Assembly: GCF_029167235.1 (NCBI RefSeq) | Contig: NZ_JARFTR010000156.1 | Location: 1 to 64,000, forward strand | Length of the DNA: 64,000 bases | Origin: Kamptonema sp. UHCC 0994 | GTDB taxonomy: Bacteria > Cyanobacteriota > Cyanobacteriia > Cyanobacteriales > Microcoleaceae | Direction of reading: 5' to 3' | Translations under genes and position numbers: made by a program | The notes under the pieces: generated by a model | What the model saw: only the letters and a program-made list of their open reading frames with translations | Database searches by the model: none | Told to the model about the DNA's origin: nothing | In this document: piece after piece, positions 17,369-27,059 of the stretch | Position numbering within the stretch: the first letter of the stretch is position 1 | Layout of the letters: each line of letters begins with the position of its first letter

Positions 17369-18718
17369 TCAAGCATTAATTAACTCCTGAGTTTGGACTT
17401 CTGTTTCTAAGAAAATTTCGCCAGTAGGTTCATCGTAGCTATATATTTCTGCATAGCGCCCCCAGTCAATAGCTGTTTTCAATTGCCTCATTGCTTCTTG
17501 GGGGCTAAAGTGGGCTTCTAGAATATCTAGAATTAACTCTTCAGAAATGCGGCGATTTCGCTTGGCGTGAAGCATTCTATCAATTTGCTGTACGAGGCGA
17601 ATATTGCTGAGAATTTGGTTGCGAACAATTTGTTTGCGTTCGTCAATATCTCCAGCAATGAAATTGTTTCCTACGGGAGTTAGCAGTAAGTCGCCTTCTT
17701 TAATTCCTAAAAAGTCCATTAATTTTGCACCTTCAACAATCGGCAAAATTTCATCTACTTCTAAAAGTAATTCTTGACCGAGGCGATATAAATCCTTTTC
17801 TTGACGGTCTTCTAAAAGTTCTAAAAAGCCCGCGATCGCGCCAATTCGTACCTGCGGTAACGATTGATATTTTGGACTTTGAACAGGTTGAGCTTGAGAG
17901 ACAGTAGTAGCAGGCGGTGTTTCTGTTTCGCAACTCAAATCAGGATTGGTGAGAATCTTGTAAACTTGGTCTACAATCGCCTGGAATTGAGCGGTTTTGC
18001 GATCGCGGTAATGAGGTAAACTTACCGTTAACTCTGCTCTAATCCTACCCGGATTGCGACCCAGTACAATAATCCGATCTGCTAAAATTACGGCTTCCTC
18101 AATCCCGTGAGTTACAATTAAAACTGCTTTAGTAGGAATCCGCTTTTCTAACCACAAATCTAATAATTCAAACCGCAAGTTTTCCGCCGTCAATACGTCT
18201 AAGGCTGAAAATGGTTCATCCATGCAAAGCAGTTCTGGTTCTACTGCTAAAGCTCTAGCAAATCCTACCCGCTGTCGCATTCCGCCAGAAAGTTCTTTAG
18301 GATAAGCATTTTCAAATCCGTCTAAACCGATAATATCAATCATTCGCAAGGCTTTTTGCTTGCGCTGTTCTGGCAATTCTCCCTTAGCTTTTAATCCTAA
18401 TTCTACATTCTCCATGACTGTTAGCCAGGGATAAAGGGCAAAGTTTTGGAACACAATGGCTATGCCGGGATTTAAGCCAACCAAGGGGCGATTGTGGTAA
18501 AGAACTTGACCGCTTGTAGGCGGAATTAAGCCAGCAATCATCCGCATTAAAGTAGATTTACCTGACCCAGAAGGGCCGAGCAAAGCTACAATTTCTCCTG
18601 TACGCAACTCCAGGTTAATTGGTTCTAAAATTGCGATTTGTTGACCGTTGGGCTGCTGATAAGCCTTACTGACTCCTTGCAGGGTAATGAGGCATTCTGT
18701 TGCTATTTTTACGACCAC
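17369..18718 (-). CDS. ABC transporter ATPase, NitT/TauT type with C-terminal AAA-associated domain
   Basis: A 449-residue ATPase. Walker A GPSGSGKST, Q-loop FQNFALYPWLT, signature LSGGMRQRVGFARAL and Walker B LLCMDEPFSALD are intact. A second part (about 290-440) matches the AAA-associated C-terminal domain found on some nitrate/taurine-type ATPases, which may regulate transport (family knowledge). The start is GTG 18718 with GAGG eight bases upstream. It is first in a two-gene operon with the fused permease. Confidence 0.88.
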   Translation of the reverse strand: MVVKIATECLITLQGVSKAYQQPNGQQIAILEPINLELRTGEIVALLGPSGSGKSTLMRMIAGLIPPTSGQVLYHNRPLVGLNPGIAIVFQNFALYPWLTVMENVELGLKAKGELPEQRKQKALRMIDIIGLDGFENAYPKELSGGMRQRVGFARALAVEPELLCMDEPFSALDVLTAENLRFELLDLWLEKRIPTKAVLIVTHGIEEAVILADRIIVLGRNPGRIRAELTVSLPHYRDRKTAQFQAIVDQVYKILTNPDLSCETETPPATTVSQAQPVQSPKYQSLPQVRIGAIAGFLELLEDRQEKDLYRLGQELLLEVDEILPIVEGAKLMDFLGIKEGDLLLTPVGNNFIAGDIDERKQIVRNQILSNIRLVQQIDRMLHAKRNRRISEELILDILEAHFSPQEAMRQLKTAIDWGRYAEIYSYDEPTGEIFLETEVQTQELINA

Positions 18719-18792
18719 GACTCTACCTCTACATTTTTGTTAATTGATGCCAACCTGCGGAAAAAGTCAATGCCCAAACGGTTAAATCAAGG

Positions 18793-19968
18793 TTAAATCG
18801 GATGAGTTTGTCTTTTTACCAGCATTAAGATGGGAATAGCAGCGAGTTGGATGGCGACAGAAAACACAACTAGGGTTCCAACTGAGCGATCGTATAAAAT
18901 TCCCATTAAAGCACTGCCCAAAAACCATGATAAGCCGTAGCCTGTATAAAATATCCCAAAAGCGGAACCCCTTTTATCCGCAGGTACCATTCCTGCGATC
19001 GCAGCTTTCATAATTGATTCTTGAGCTCCCATACCTATACCCCACAACGCCATCCCTAGCCAGGCCATTTGCTGATTTCCTAAAAATACTAAGGGGGCAA
19101 ACAGTACCGACAAAAAAACTGCAATTATTAGAATAGAAATGCCTCGACGGTCAAATAAACGCCCAAATATCAGCGCCGCTATAGCGTCAATACCCATAGC
19201 TAGAGCATAAAGTAAAGGAATTGCGCTATCAGAAATTGAGTTTTTGTGGAAGTGGTAAGCAATGAGGGGAAAGTCGGTATAGCCAGCGCCAACTAAAGCA
19301 ACTGCTGCCAAATAAATCCAGAATACACGGGGCAAACCTTCCCCTTTCATTTCGAGGGTGACAGTTTCAAAGTCGCGGGGACTAGGATAAAACCGCTGCA
19401 AAACTAATAGTACAATTAGCCCCAACAATGCTGGAACTACTAAGATTGCGAAGCCACCTTGATAGCCTTGCTGAAAATATAGCATTGCTGCTACTGCCAG
19501 CGGGCCAATGGTTGCACCAATTTGATCGAGGGCCTCGTGTATGCCAAAGCCAAAACCCGTGCCGACTTTTATCGCAGCATGGGAAAGCAATACATCGCGT
19601 GCGGGAGTGCGAATTGCTTTGCCGGTGCGTTCGGCGATCATCAAGCAAGCTGCAATTGGCCAAGTTCCTGCTAAGGCTAACAATGGCACAACTGCTGTAT
19701 TTATGAAATACCCCAAGGTGGTCATTTTCCAGTATTGTCTGGTTTGGTCGCTGATATAACCTGTGATTAGGCGCAACCCGTAGCCAATTAGCTCACCTAA
19801 GCCTGCTACCAGCCCCACGACGGTAGCACTAGCTCCTAAAACCCCTAAATAAGACCCTGTGATGCTGCGAGCGCCTTCATAAGTCGCATCGGCACACAGA
19901 CTAACTATTCCTAGTAGAATAACGAATTTTAGTGCAGCTTTTTGAGAAGTGCTTGTTTTCTCTGTCAT
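18793..19968 (-). CDS. MFS transporter
   Basis: About 391 residues with roughly 11-12 membrane helices, typical of a single-polypeptide major facilitator. The inter-helix motif GYISDQTRQYWKM after helix 2 corresponds to MFS motif A. Residues near 100-115 (AERTGKAIRTPARDVLLSHA) are conserved in a cyanobacterial and bacterial subgroup whose substrate I do not know. Start ATG 19968 is preferred to TTG 19977. It is divergent from the decayed antiporter gene. Confidence 0.85.
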   Translation of the reverse strand: MTEKTSTSQKAALKFVILLGIVSLCADATYEGARSITGSYLGVLGASATVVGLVAGLGELIGYGLRLITGYISDQTRQYWKMTTLGYFINTAVVPLLALAGTWPIAACLMIAERTGKAIRTPARDVLLSHAAIKVGTGFGFGIHEALDQIGATIGPLAVAAMLYFQQGYQGGFAILVVPALLGLIVLLVLQRFYPSPRDFETVTLEMKGEGLPRVFWIYLAAVALVGAGYTDFPLIAYHFHKNSISDSAIPLLYALAMGIDAIAALIFGRLFDRRGISILIIAVFLSVLFAPLVFLGNQQMAWLGMALWGIGMGAQESIMKAAIAGMVPADKRGSAFGIFYTGYGLSWFLGSALMGILYDRSVGTLVVFSVAIQLAAIPILMLVKRQTHPI

Positions 19969-20187
19969 GTTAGTCAATTTTGTGATGCTATAATAATCCC
20001 AACGGCGATGGAGCTCGCCAAAACCGCCTGCTAGTGATTCTTTCCTGACGTTAACTAAAACACTAAAAGGCTGATGGCTCCTACTTTTCTGGCTTGCTGC
20101 TGGAGAGTAGGGGCGTGAAAAATTATCACTAACCTCTCATACCTAGCAAGCCTTTGTCCATACCCAAAATCTGGAGAAAGGAATCTT

Positions 20188-20686
20188 ATGTTAGCTAGTG
20201 CGCTATGGATTTTATTGATGGGCTTTTTTGCGGGTCAAATTGCCCGTCGCTTAGGTGCTCCGCCTCTGATTGGAATGATTTTGGTAGGGATAGTTTTAGG
20301 GCCACAAGTTAGCGATGTCCTGAGTCCTGAAGTGCTGAAATCGGCGGATAATCTACGAATTGTGGCAGCGATGATTATCCTGATGAAAGCGGGATTAGGA
20401 TTAGATTGTATTACACATCATTAATATTGCAGAAAAAGAGGCTGTAGAACAACTGCGCGATCGCACTCAAAAATTACTGGCAGATATTCGCCATCAATTC
20501 ATTACCATTACTGGCTCAGTTCCAGAGGAAATTATGCGCGTCGCAGAACAGTATCAAGTGACAGATATTGTGATGGGAAAACGGGGATACCAACCTTGGG
20601 AAAAGGTGTTAGTTGGTTCCGTATCGCAAGCAGTGATAGAAAATAGTTCTATTCCCGTAATTTTGGTAGAAGAGCGCAAAAATTAA
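20188..20686 (+). pseudogene. Remnant of a cation:proton antiporter with C-terminal Usp domain
   Basis: The first 71 codons encode an antiporter N-terminus (LASALWILLMGFFAGQIARR through IILMKAGLGLD). Near 20404 the sequence jumps to a different frame. From 20405 to 20686 that frame encodes the C-terminal part of a universal stress protein domain, including MGKRGYQPWEKVLVGSVSQ and a final IPVILVEERKN. Cyanobacterial antiporters of this type carry a C-terminal Usp domain (family knowledge), so one large internal deletion explains the structure. A stop at 20422 closes the antiporter frame. ATG 20188 still has aaagg upstream. Confidence 0.82.
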
Positions 20687-20713
20687 CTGTCAAGACAGTT
20701 AGGAAATATATCC

Positions 20714-20763
20714 GTATCGCCGCCCTCTGGGCGGTTAAAATACCGCCCAGAGGGCGGCGTTAC
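20714..20763. repeat. Dispersed 50-bp palindrome, copy B
   Basis: The arms are cgccgccctctgggcggtta and accgcccagagggcggcgtt, nearly perfect complements. It sits directly before the ribosome binding site of the ClC gene, so the stem could affect its transcription or mRNA. Confidence 0.9.
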
Positions 20764-20788
20764 GAGAGTTACAAATAGGAGTTTGATT

Positions 20789-22108
20789 ATGAAAAGGTTT
20801 GAGAAATTTGAGCAATTTATTGCAATCCCCCAACTCAGCAAGTGGTTCATCATTGCTTGTATTGTTGGCATTCTTTCCGGCTTAGGTTCTGCGGCTCTTC
20901 TAGCATCTTTAGATTGGGCAACAAATTGGCGAGAATCTCATCTATGGATGATTGCCTTATTGCCATTGGCGGGATTCTTAAGTGGTTGGATTTATCATCG
21001 ATATGGAAAGCAGGTAGAAGCCGGAAATAATCTTTTATTGGAAGAGATTCATAACCCCCAAAATATTATTCCCTTGCGAATGGCTCCAATGGTAATGTTA
21101 GGTACAGATATAACTCATTTATTTGGAGGTTCCGCAGGTCGTGAAGGAACAGCACTACAGATTGCTGCATCACTCGCCGATCAATTAACTAGAATCTTCC
21201 GCTTTAAACACGCTAATCGACGAATTTTATTAATGTCGGCTCTTAGTGGTGGATTTGCTTCCGTTTTCGGAACTCCCTTGGCTGGAACTATCTTTGGTTT
21301 AGAAGTTTTAGCAATAGGAAATATTCAACACGATGCTCTTTTTCCCTGTTTAGTTGCAGCGGTTGTGGGCGATCGCATTACCTTAGTTTTGGGATTGCAT
21401 CATACAGCATATCGCCATGCTCCCCTGGTACCAACCGTCACCCCAATGGCTCTAATTTCTGCCATTGTCGCTGGTGCAATCTTTGGCATTGTGGCGATGA
21501 TTTTTGCTAAATTAACTCACAAAATTAGCCACTTTTTCAAAGCAAAAATTTCCTATCCTCCTTTACGTCCTGCGATCGGTGGTACGATTGTTGTACTGAG
21601 TGTCTGGGCGATGGGATCGACTAAATATATCGGTTTGGGTATTCCTACCATTGTTGATGCGTTTTTTACTCAGTTACCGCCTTGGGATTTTGCGGCAAAA
21701 ATAGCTTTAACAGCTTTGACTTTAGGGGCCGGATTTAAAGGAGGGGAAGTGACTCCTCTATTTTTTATTGGTGCAACATTAGGCAATTCTTTGTCCTTAA
21801 TTTTGGCTTTGCCAGCACCTTTATTGGCGGGGATGGGATTTGTTGCTGTCTTTGGTGGTGCTGCGAATACACCGATCGCTTCAACTTTAATGGGAATTGA
21901 ACTTTTTGGTCTGGAATCGGGGGTATTTATTGCGATCGCTTGTGTAATGAGCTATGTTTTTTCCGGTCATGCTGGTATTTATAGTTCGCAGCGGATAGGC
22001 TCTAGTAAATACTCTTTTATGCTGATGAAAGAAGAGATAAATTTGTCTGACGATAAGCGGGAAGATGCGACAGATGTAGAAAAGAATATCAAAGAAAACC
22101 ATGAGTGA
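20789..22108 (+). CDS. ClC-type chloride channel/transporter
   Basis: About 440 residues of the voltage-gated chloride channel family with some ten membrane helices. Selectivity-filter segments include GSAGREGTALQIAAS (about 110-125), GTPLAGTIFGLEVL (about 157-170) and GGEVTPLFFIGATLG (about 313-328). The C-terminus is short and charged with no CBS pair. Channel versus H+/Cl- antiport cannot be settled by eye. The start is ATG 20789 with AGGAG seven bases upstream; a TTG at 20783 is less likely. Confidence 0.9.
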   Translation: MKRFEKFEQFIAIPQLSKWFIIACIVGILSGLGSAALLASLDWATNWRESHLWMIALLPLAGFLSGWIYHRYGKQVEAGNNLLLEEIHNPQNIIPLRMAPMVMLGTDITHLFGGSAGREGTALQIAASLADQLTRIFRFKHANRRILLMSALSGGFASVFGTPLAGTIFGLEVLAIGNIQHDALFPCLVAAVVGDRITLVLGLHHTAYRHAPLVPTVTPMALISAIVAGAIFGIVAMIFAKLTHKISHFFKAKISYPPLRPAIGGTIVVLSVWAMGSTKYIGLGIPTIVDAFFTQLPPWDFAAKIALTALTLGAGFKGGEVTPLFFIGATLGNSLSLILALPAPLLAGMGFVAVFGGAANTPIASTLMGIELFGLESGVFIAIACVMSYVFSGHAGIYSSQRIGSSKYSFMLMKEEINLSDDKREDATDVEKNIKENHE

Positions 22109-22287
22109 TTATAAATCACGATTGCCAAGGGAGCGATCTTTTTTGAGACCTATTAACTCAGATGAGTGAGAAAGGGATGATGCTATTTTAACAGCTATCT
22201 TTTTTTTGAGAAGGTTTTAGGAGGGGCGATCGCACCTTGAAATGGAGATGCGATCGCCTAGAACGCAAATCTATCTAATGATTAGAT

Positions 22288-24648
22288 TCAGATAATGGTA
22301 AAGTTTGCGGCTGTTAGGGGATTATCATCGTGAACGATCGTGATAATATTGCCCGAATTAGATCCGAGACTGATTTTAGAAAATCGTTTACCGGGAACAG
22401 GATTGCCATTGGCATCGGTTACTGTGCCATTGAAGAAGTTTCCGGGTGCGCTTAAAACAGCGGCTCCATCGCTAAAACCAAAGCTAGCAGCCAACTGTAT
22501 TTTTTCATCAGCTACCGTAAAATCCTCTATCCAATCTTCACCGCTTGCCACCTCAAAAACAAAGGTATCGCTACCAGCGCCTCCTCTCAGGGTGTCCTTG
22601 CCATTACCTCCAATCAGGCTATCGTTGCCACCGCTACCATCAAGCGTATCGTTACCAGCACCTCCAATCAGGGTATCGTTGCCAGCTACACCGTTGATGG
22701 TGTCGTTACCCCCTAAACCGTTGAGAGTATCACCCAAATCTGTGCCAAGGACTTTATCATCTCCCTCGGTTGCAGTGGTTGGCGTTGAATCTTGAACGGT
22801 AAATCCCTCAAATTTGTAACCAACATCTGCAAGTAGTGCCAAATCAACTTTGGTGGGGATATAGGTTGCACCACCGCCGTCACCAAGAAGAGATGGCAAA
22901 CCACCCTTGCTAACAATACTAGCTGGATGCCCCAAGTCGGCTCTCAGAGGAATAGGGTTGCCTGCATTAGCAGCTCTGGCATTGGAACCGTCAAAAAAGG
23001 CTCCAAATGTTCTTGCACGGAAAGCTGGTGAAAGACCAATCCCTAAAGCGTGTGCTATCTCATGGACAGCAGTAATAAACAAGCTGGCATCATTGCCTTG
23101 TTCGCTCGGAGTAGCACTCAAGTCGAAAATGTTTGGCTTGACGCTATACGAAAGGTTAGAACCAAATGACATGGTGCTTGCATAGGGTTCATAATTCACC
23201 CCATTGATCCGATCGGATAAAACATAGGAAAAACTTGTTGCATCTTGATAACCAGCACCCTCGCCTTGTGTTTCTCCAACAGAGCCACTTAAAGGTCGAG
23301 CGCCCACAAAGATCGCAAGATCGTCAATGTCCTGATTTAAAACAACCTTATCTCGTTGTCCAGTTTGAGGATTTTTAATCCAGAACTCGGTGCCAGCAGG
23401 AACATTGGGAAATTCATCTTGGATAACAGCTTCCCAGTAGTCTGCTGCTGCTTCTAAAGTAGCTTTGCGGTTAGGGCCATTGATGGGGTCACTGAAGAAT
23501 CCATTTGTATCAAACCTATAGTCAAATGTGATGTTGAAAGTGCTTACCTGAGACGGAGCACTAGCACGACCTTCAGCTTGACCAACAGTTTGGTAGTGTT
23601 CCCAAGCACTTTTTACTTGGCCAGTCACAATCGCTTTGGCAGCGTCGTTATTATTGACCAGGTAGAACTTTTCATCGAACGACGCGGGTACTGGCGTTGG
23701 CGTGGGAGTTCCTGTAGGTAATGGCGTAGGCGCAGGTGTCGGCGCTGGAGTTCCCGTAGGCGCAGGAGTTGGCGCAGGTGTCGGCGCTGGAGTTCCCGTA
23801 GGCGCAGGAGTTGGCGCAGGTGTCGGCGCTGGAGTTCCCGTAGGCGCAGGAGTTGGCGCAGGTGTCGGTGCTGGAGTTGCCGTAGGTGCAGGCGTTGGCG
23901 CAGGTGTCGGCGCTGGCGTGACTGTAGGTAATGGTGTAGGCGCAGGTGTCGGTGCTGGAGTTCCTGTAGGTGGAACCGTCGGCGCAGGTGTCTCTGTAGG
24001 TAAAGGTGCAGGTGCAGGTGTCTCTGTAGGTGCAGGTGTCGGCGCAGGTGTTGGACTAGCTGCAAAAGTGCTACTGGCAACATTCAGCAAAACTGCGATC
24101 GCCCGATTGCTACTTTTCTCTATCATCACCGTATCGCCACTACCAGCACCATTAGCACCCGTACCCGCACTAAAAGTGAAGTTATCAAAGTTCAAAATAC
24201 CGTTGTCGCTGGCAATGCGATCGCTGCCATTTTGATAATCGGTAATGTAATCAATACTCTCATCATCTAACAGTAGGAAAAATGTGTCATTGCCACTGCC
24301 GCCTGTGAGGGTATCGATACCGCGATCGCCGTACAAATTATCATTGCCGCTACCACCAACAATTGAATCATTTTCTTGACCTCCCCACAACCAATCATCC
24401 CCATCTCCGCCGATAATAGTATCTTCATCTTTGTCGCCGCGAAGGGAATCATTCCCACCTCCGCCATCAACTTCATCGTTTCCTTTGCCACCGTATACAA
24501 CTTCACCGTCAGAGGAACCGCTAACAGTATCATTGCCTTTGCGAGTTGCCAATCCTCCAGGTAGATCCTGAAGTTGTCCGAATTCGAGTGCAACATTGTC
24601 GTCAGTATCTTCTCCGACTAAGTAAAACTCTTGTTGTTTAATTGCCAT
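22288..24648 (-). CDS. Secreted RTX protein with metalloprotease-like domain and Pro-Thr linker
   Basis: A 786-residue protein without a signal peptide, as expected for type I secretion. Order: RTX calcium-binding nonapeptides (about 45-125, GGxGxDxLxG), a Pro-Thr-Ala linker of 14-residue units (about 196-326), a zincin-like domain with HEIAH at 529-533, and a second RTX block (about 640-705) with a C-terminal beta-roll end. The usual third zinc histidine (HExxHxxGxxH) is leucine here, so activity is uncertain. The C-terminus resembles that of the CAP-RTX protein next to it. Confidence 0.87.
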   Translation of the reverse strand: MAIKQQEFYLVGEDTDDNVALEFGQLQDLPGGLATRKGNDTVSGSSDGEVVYGGKGNDEVDGGGGNDSLRGDKDEDTIIGGDGDDWLWGGQENDSIVGGSGNDNLYGDRGIDTLTGGSGNDTFFLLLDDESIDYITDYQNGSDRIASDNGILNFDNFTFSAGTGANGAGSGDTVMIEKSSNRAIAVLLNVASSTFAASPTPAPTPAPTETPAPAPLPTETPAPTVPPTGTPAPTPAPTPLPTVTPAPTPAPTPAPTATPAPTPAPTPAPTGTPAPTPAPTPAPTGTPAPTPAPTPAPTGTPAPTPAPTPLPTGTPTPTPVPASFDEKFYLVNNNDAAKAIVTGQVKSAWEHYQTVGQAEGRASAPSQVSTFNITFDYRFDTNGFFSDPINGPNRKATLEAAADYWEAVIQDEFPNVPAGTEFWIKNPQTGQRDKVVLNQDIDDLAIFVGARPLSGSVGETQGEGAGYQDATSFSYVLSDRINGVNYEPYASTMSFGSNLSYSVKPNIFDLSATPSEQGNDASLFITAVHEIAHALGIGLSPAFRARTFGAFFDGSNARAANAGNPIPLRADLGHPASIVSKGGLPSLLGDGGGATYIPTKVDLALLADVGYKFEGFTVQDSTPTTATEGDDKVLGTDLGDTLNGLGGNDTINGVAGNDTLIGGAGNDTLDGSGGNDSLIGGNGKDTLRGGAGSDTFVFEVASGEDWIEDFTVADEKIQLAASFGFSDGAAVLSAPGNFFNGTVTDANGNPVPGKRFSKISLGSNSGNIITIVHDDNPLTAANFTII
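23700..24056 (-). repeat. 42-bp tandem repeats coding the Pro-Thr linker
   Basis: Repeats with the unit cgctggagttcccgtaggcg followed by caggagttggcgcaggtgtc encode [14 protein letters not shown]. The copies are nearly identical at 23740-23880 and diverge towards the edges. This is coding DNA, not a CRISPR array. Confidence 0.92.
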
Positions 24649-24866
24649 AATTTTCTACCTATTTGTTTGCAAAAAAAACTAATTGGAGAAATGGCGATCG
24701 CACTTATTGCTATTCATGCCATTTCTCATTGCGCTTAAGAACTGGGAGTGCCGAAAACTTGCACGAAACGGTGTTTTTGACCGTTAATGGAGAAAATTTT
24801 TGGGAGCGATCGCCTATTTTTTGGGAAAGGCGATCTCCTAAATCGCAAATCTATCTGATGACTAGA
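24649..24866. other. Intergenic region between two RTX genes
   Basis: 218 bases holding the RTX-protease promoter and the 3' flank of the CAP-RTX gene. The stretch at 24829-24898 resembles 22251-22320 behind the other RTX gene (shared gcaaatctatct and gataaagtttgc), marking a duplicated gene end. Confidence 0.6.
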
Positions 24867-26471
24867 TCAGACAATGATAAAGTTTGCTGCCGTCAACGAA
24901 ACATCATGGACAATGGCAAAGTTGTTTCCTGGGCTGAGGGTGATTTCAGAAAATGAAAGCCCTCCCCCATTAGGAACAGAACCTTGCCTAGTAATTGCGG
25001 CTAAAACAGCCGCTCCATTGCTAAAACCAAGACCAGCAGCTACCTGAATCTTGTCATCAGTTACGACAAAATCACTGATCTGATCTTGACCACTTGACGC
25101 ACCAAAGAAGAAGGTATCTTTGCCTGCACCACCTACTATAAAATCGTCCCCATTACCCCCATTCAGGAAATCATCCCCATCGCCACCATCAAAGAACTCA
25201 TTGCCAGCACCACCCAGCAGGGTATCATTGCCAGCATTACCGTAGAGAACATCGTTCCCATCGCCACCGTCAAGGGAATCATTGCCATCCCCTCCTCTCA
25301 GGTAGTCGTTACCAGCTAAACCGCTAATAGTGTCACCAAGTTCTTGCCCGAAGAGACTGTCATTGCCGGCAGTACCAACAATACCAATAGTAGGTGTTTG
25401 CTGTCCCCCGATAATTTTCCGTGAAACGCTCCCAACATCGCCAGTAAAATTAGTCAACAATGCCAAGGCTTTATTACTACCATTAATGCTGGCATAAACT
25501 CCTAGACTATTGCTGTCATTACGAGCAACTAAAATGCGAGATCCCTTCAGATCACCTAACAGTTCAATGAAATCAGAAGCAACATCAAAGTCGGGGATAA
25601 TAGCTAATCTATTGCTGTCAAAGGCAAAAGTATCGCTTCCTAAACCGCCTACCACCGTATCTATCCCACCGCCCCCGATTAAATAATCATCGCCCTTACC
25701 ACCGTTCAGTAGGTCATTGCCGATGTTGCCGACCAGTAGGTCATTGCCGTTACCGCCATACAAAGTATAGATGCCGCTACCCCCCTGCAAGGTATCGCTA
25801 CCAGCAGTTCCCAGAAGAGTATGATTACCGTCACTTCCTGTATCTGAAGGTGGTGCAATAGGAACGGGTGGAGGTGTTGGATTGGGTACAGGTGTTGTGG
25901 GTGGAGCAGATGCTTCTTTGTATGCGTCAGCAAAATCAATCACAGCCATTGTTCCGTACTGAGCGTGAGAACCAACGCTTACGCCGGCGAATCCGTAAGA
26001 AGGTTTAAGGATGTTTTCTCTGTGCCCGCGACTCGAAACGCCATCATCAACTAGGAGATGGATCGCAATTTCACGACCGGTACTGGCTCCATAATCGATA
26101 TTTTCGCCTGCTCCACCTTGTCCGTAGCGCTCGACTCTTTGAGTTGGATTACTACCATCGCTACCTATGTGTCCCAAAATTCCTTTTGGTCCTGCATCAT
26201 TGACGTGATCTTTGGCCCCCAGAGACAGTCCTTGGGATGGACTCAAAGCAGGTAAAGGAGAAGTCGAGCGCAAAACGCGGATCGCTTCATCAACTGCCGC
26301 TACACCTTCGTTAGTGCGGATGGTAATTTGTCCGGGAACTTGGAGCAAGTTGCCATTATAATACTGCCTTCTTTGCGTCAATATATCTGCATAGGCGTTG
26401 GGATTTGTCCGTGCCAGATTGATCTCATCAAGGACGCTTTGTTCTACCGAAGATAGATAATCTACTGCCAT
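24867..26471 (-). CDS. Secreted CAP-domain protein with RTX repeats
   Basis: A 534-residue protein. The N-terminal CAP/SCP domain (about 8-180) shows the family residues DEINLARTNPNAYA, KGILGHIGSD, GAGENIDYGAST and RGHRENILKPSYGFAGVSVG. A proline-rich hinge (about 188-205) leads to two RTX blocks (about 215-275 and 365-450) with GGxGxD nonapeptides. No signal peptide is seen; the C-terminal RTX end suggests type I secretion. CAP domains bind lipids or act in cell-surface interactions (family knowledge); the target is unknown. It lies behind the RTX protease gene on the same strand and shares its C-terminal module. Confidence 0.87.
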   Translation of the reverse strand: MAVDYLSSVEQSVLDEINLARTNPNAYADILTQRRQYYNGNLLQVPGQITIRTNEGVAAVDEAIRVLRSTSPLPALSPSQGLSLGAKDHVNDAGPKGILGHIGSDGSNPTQRVERYGQGGAGENIDYGASTGREIAIHLLVDDGVSSRGHRENILKPSYGFAGVSVGSHAQYGTMAVIDFADAYKEASAPPTTPVPNPTPPPVPIAPPSDTGSDGNHTLLGTAGSDTLQGGSGIYTLYGGNGNDLLVGNIGNDLLNGGKGDDYLIGGGGIDTVVGGLGSDTFAFDSNRLAIIPDFDVASDFIELLGDLKGSRILVARNDSNSLGVYASINGSNKALALLTNFTGDVGSVSRKIIGGQQTPTIGIVGTAGNDSLFGQELGDTISGLAGNDYLRGGDGNDSLDGGDGNDVLYGNAGNDTLLGGAGNEFFDGGDGDDFLNGGNGDDFIVGGAGKDTFFFGASSGQDQISDFVVTDDKIQVAAGLGFSNGAAVLAAITRQGSVPNGGGLSFSEITLSPGNNFAIVHDVSLTAANFIIV

Positions 26472-26566
26472 ATTTAACCTCCAATTTTATCAATAAATCG
26501 ATTTTTCCCAAACACAACGTAGTAGAATAGTCACCCGTATTCAGCCAGCACAAAAATTAGAAAAGC

Positions 26567-26758
26567 CTAAAAACAAAGGCCAAATCTGCAACCAAGACCT
26601 CTCATCCGATCAAAGGTTGTTGGTACGCCGTCGCTACTCATGCCACAAAAGAATGTGGTGCTTTGAGCGTAGCTGGGTTGATTGAAGGTGGCGGCTGTGC
26701 CGATCGCCGCGATCGCCCCCATTCCCACAACCGCCATCAGTGATTGCCATTTATTCAT
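26567..26758 (-). pseudogene. Truncated COP23-domain protein
   Basis: The 63 codons give a signal peptide (KWQSLMAVVGMGAIAAIG, cleavage near SYA-QS) and then STTFFCGMSSDGVPTTFDR, which matches the start of COP23-domain proteins as I remember them. Those are normally more than 150 residues. Here the frame leaves the family after VPTTF and stops soon after, and nothing like the rest of the domain is seen downstream. A functional small secreted peptide is the alternative. Confidence 0.65.
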
Positions 26759-27059
26759 GTGGAGTTAACCTCTCTGACAAAATTAATTGAGTTCCAACTT
26801 TGAGTTATCTTGAGAAATAAGGGCGATCGCACCACTTCCACCAACAGTTTGGCTAACTCATCTGGTGGAAATCAGCCCGATGCCCAACATAGGCTATGCC
26901 AATAACTTTTCAACTCCTCACAGCAGCGATGCACCTGATAAATCTGGTCTAAAATTATTGGCCCTGAGCTTCTAATCCTTTTTACAATGCCGCTCTGAGA
27001 TGCGTCACGATCATCTCAGATGGATTAGCACTGATCTTGACTTTTATCCCGAACTGTGT
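26759..27059. other. Intergenic region upstream of the NB-ARC gene
   Basis: About 300 bases between the divergent COP23 remnant and the NB-ARC gene. It contains one HIP1 site (gcgatcgc near 26823) and no other clear structure. Confidence 0.5.

Noticed and set aside
23700-24056. Regular repeats that could be taken for a CRISPR array
   Set aside because: The units are contiguous with no unique spacers and encode a Pro-Thr linker in frame.
23625-24083. Open frames on both strands rich in Arg/Leu/His or Gly/Ala/Val across the Pro-Thr linker
   Set aside because: They are out-of-frame readings of the 42-bp tandem repeats; the RTX protein frame continues on both sides.
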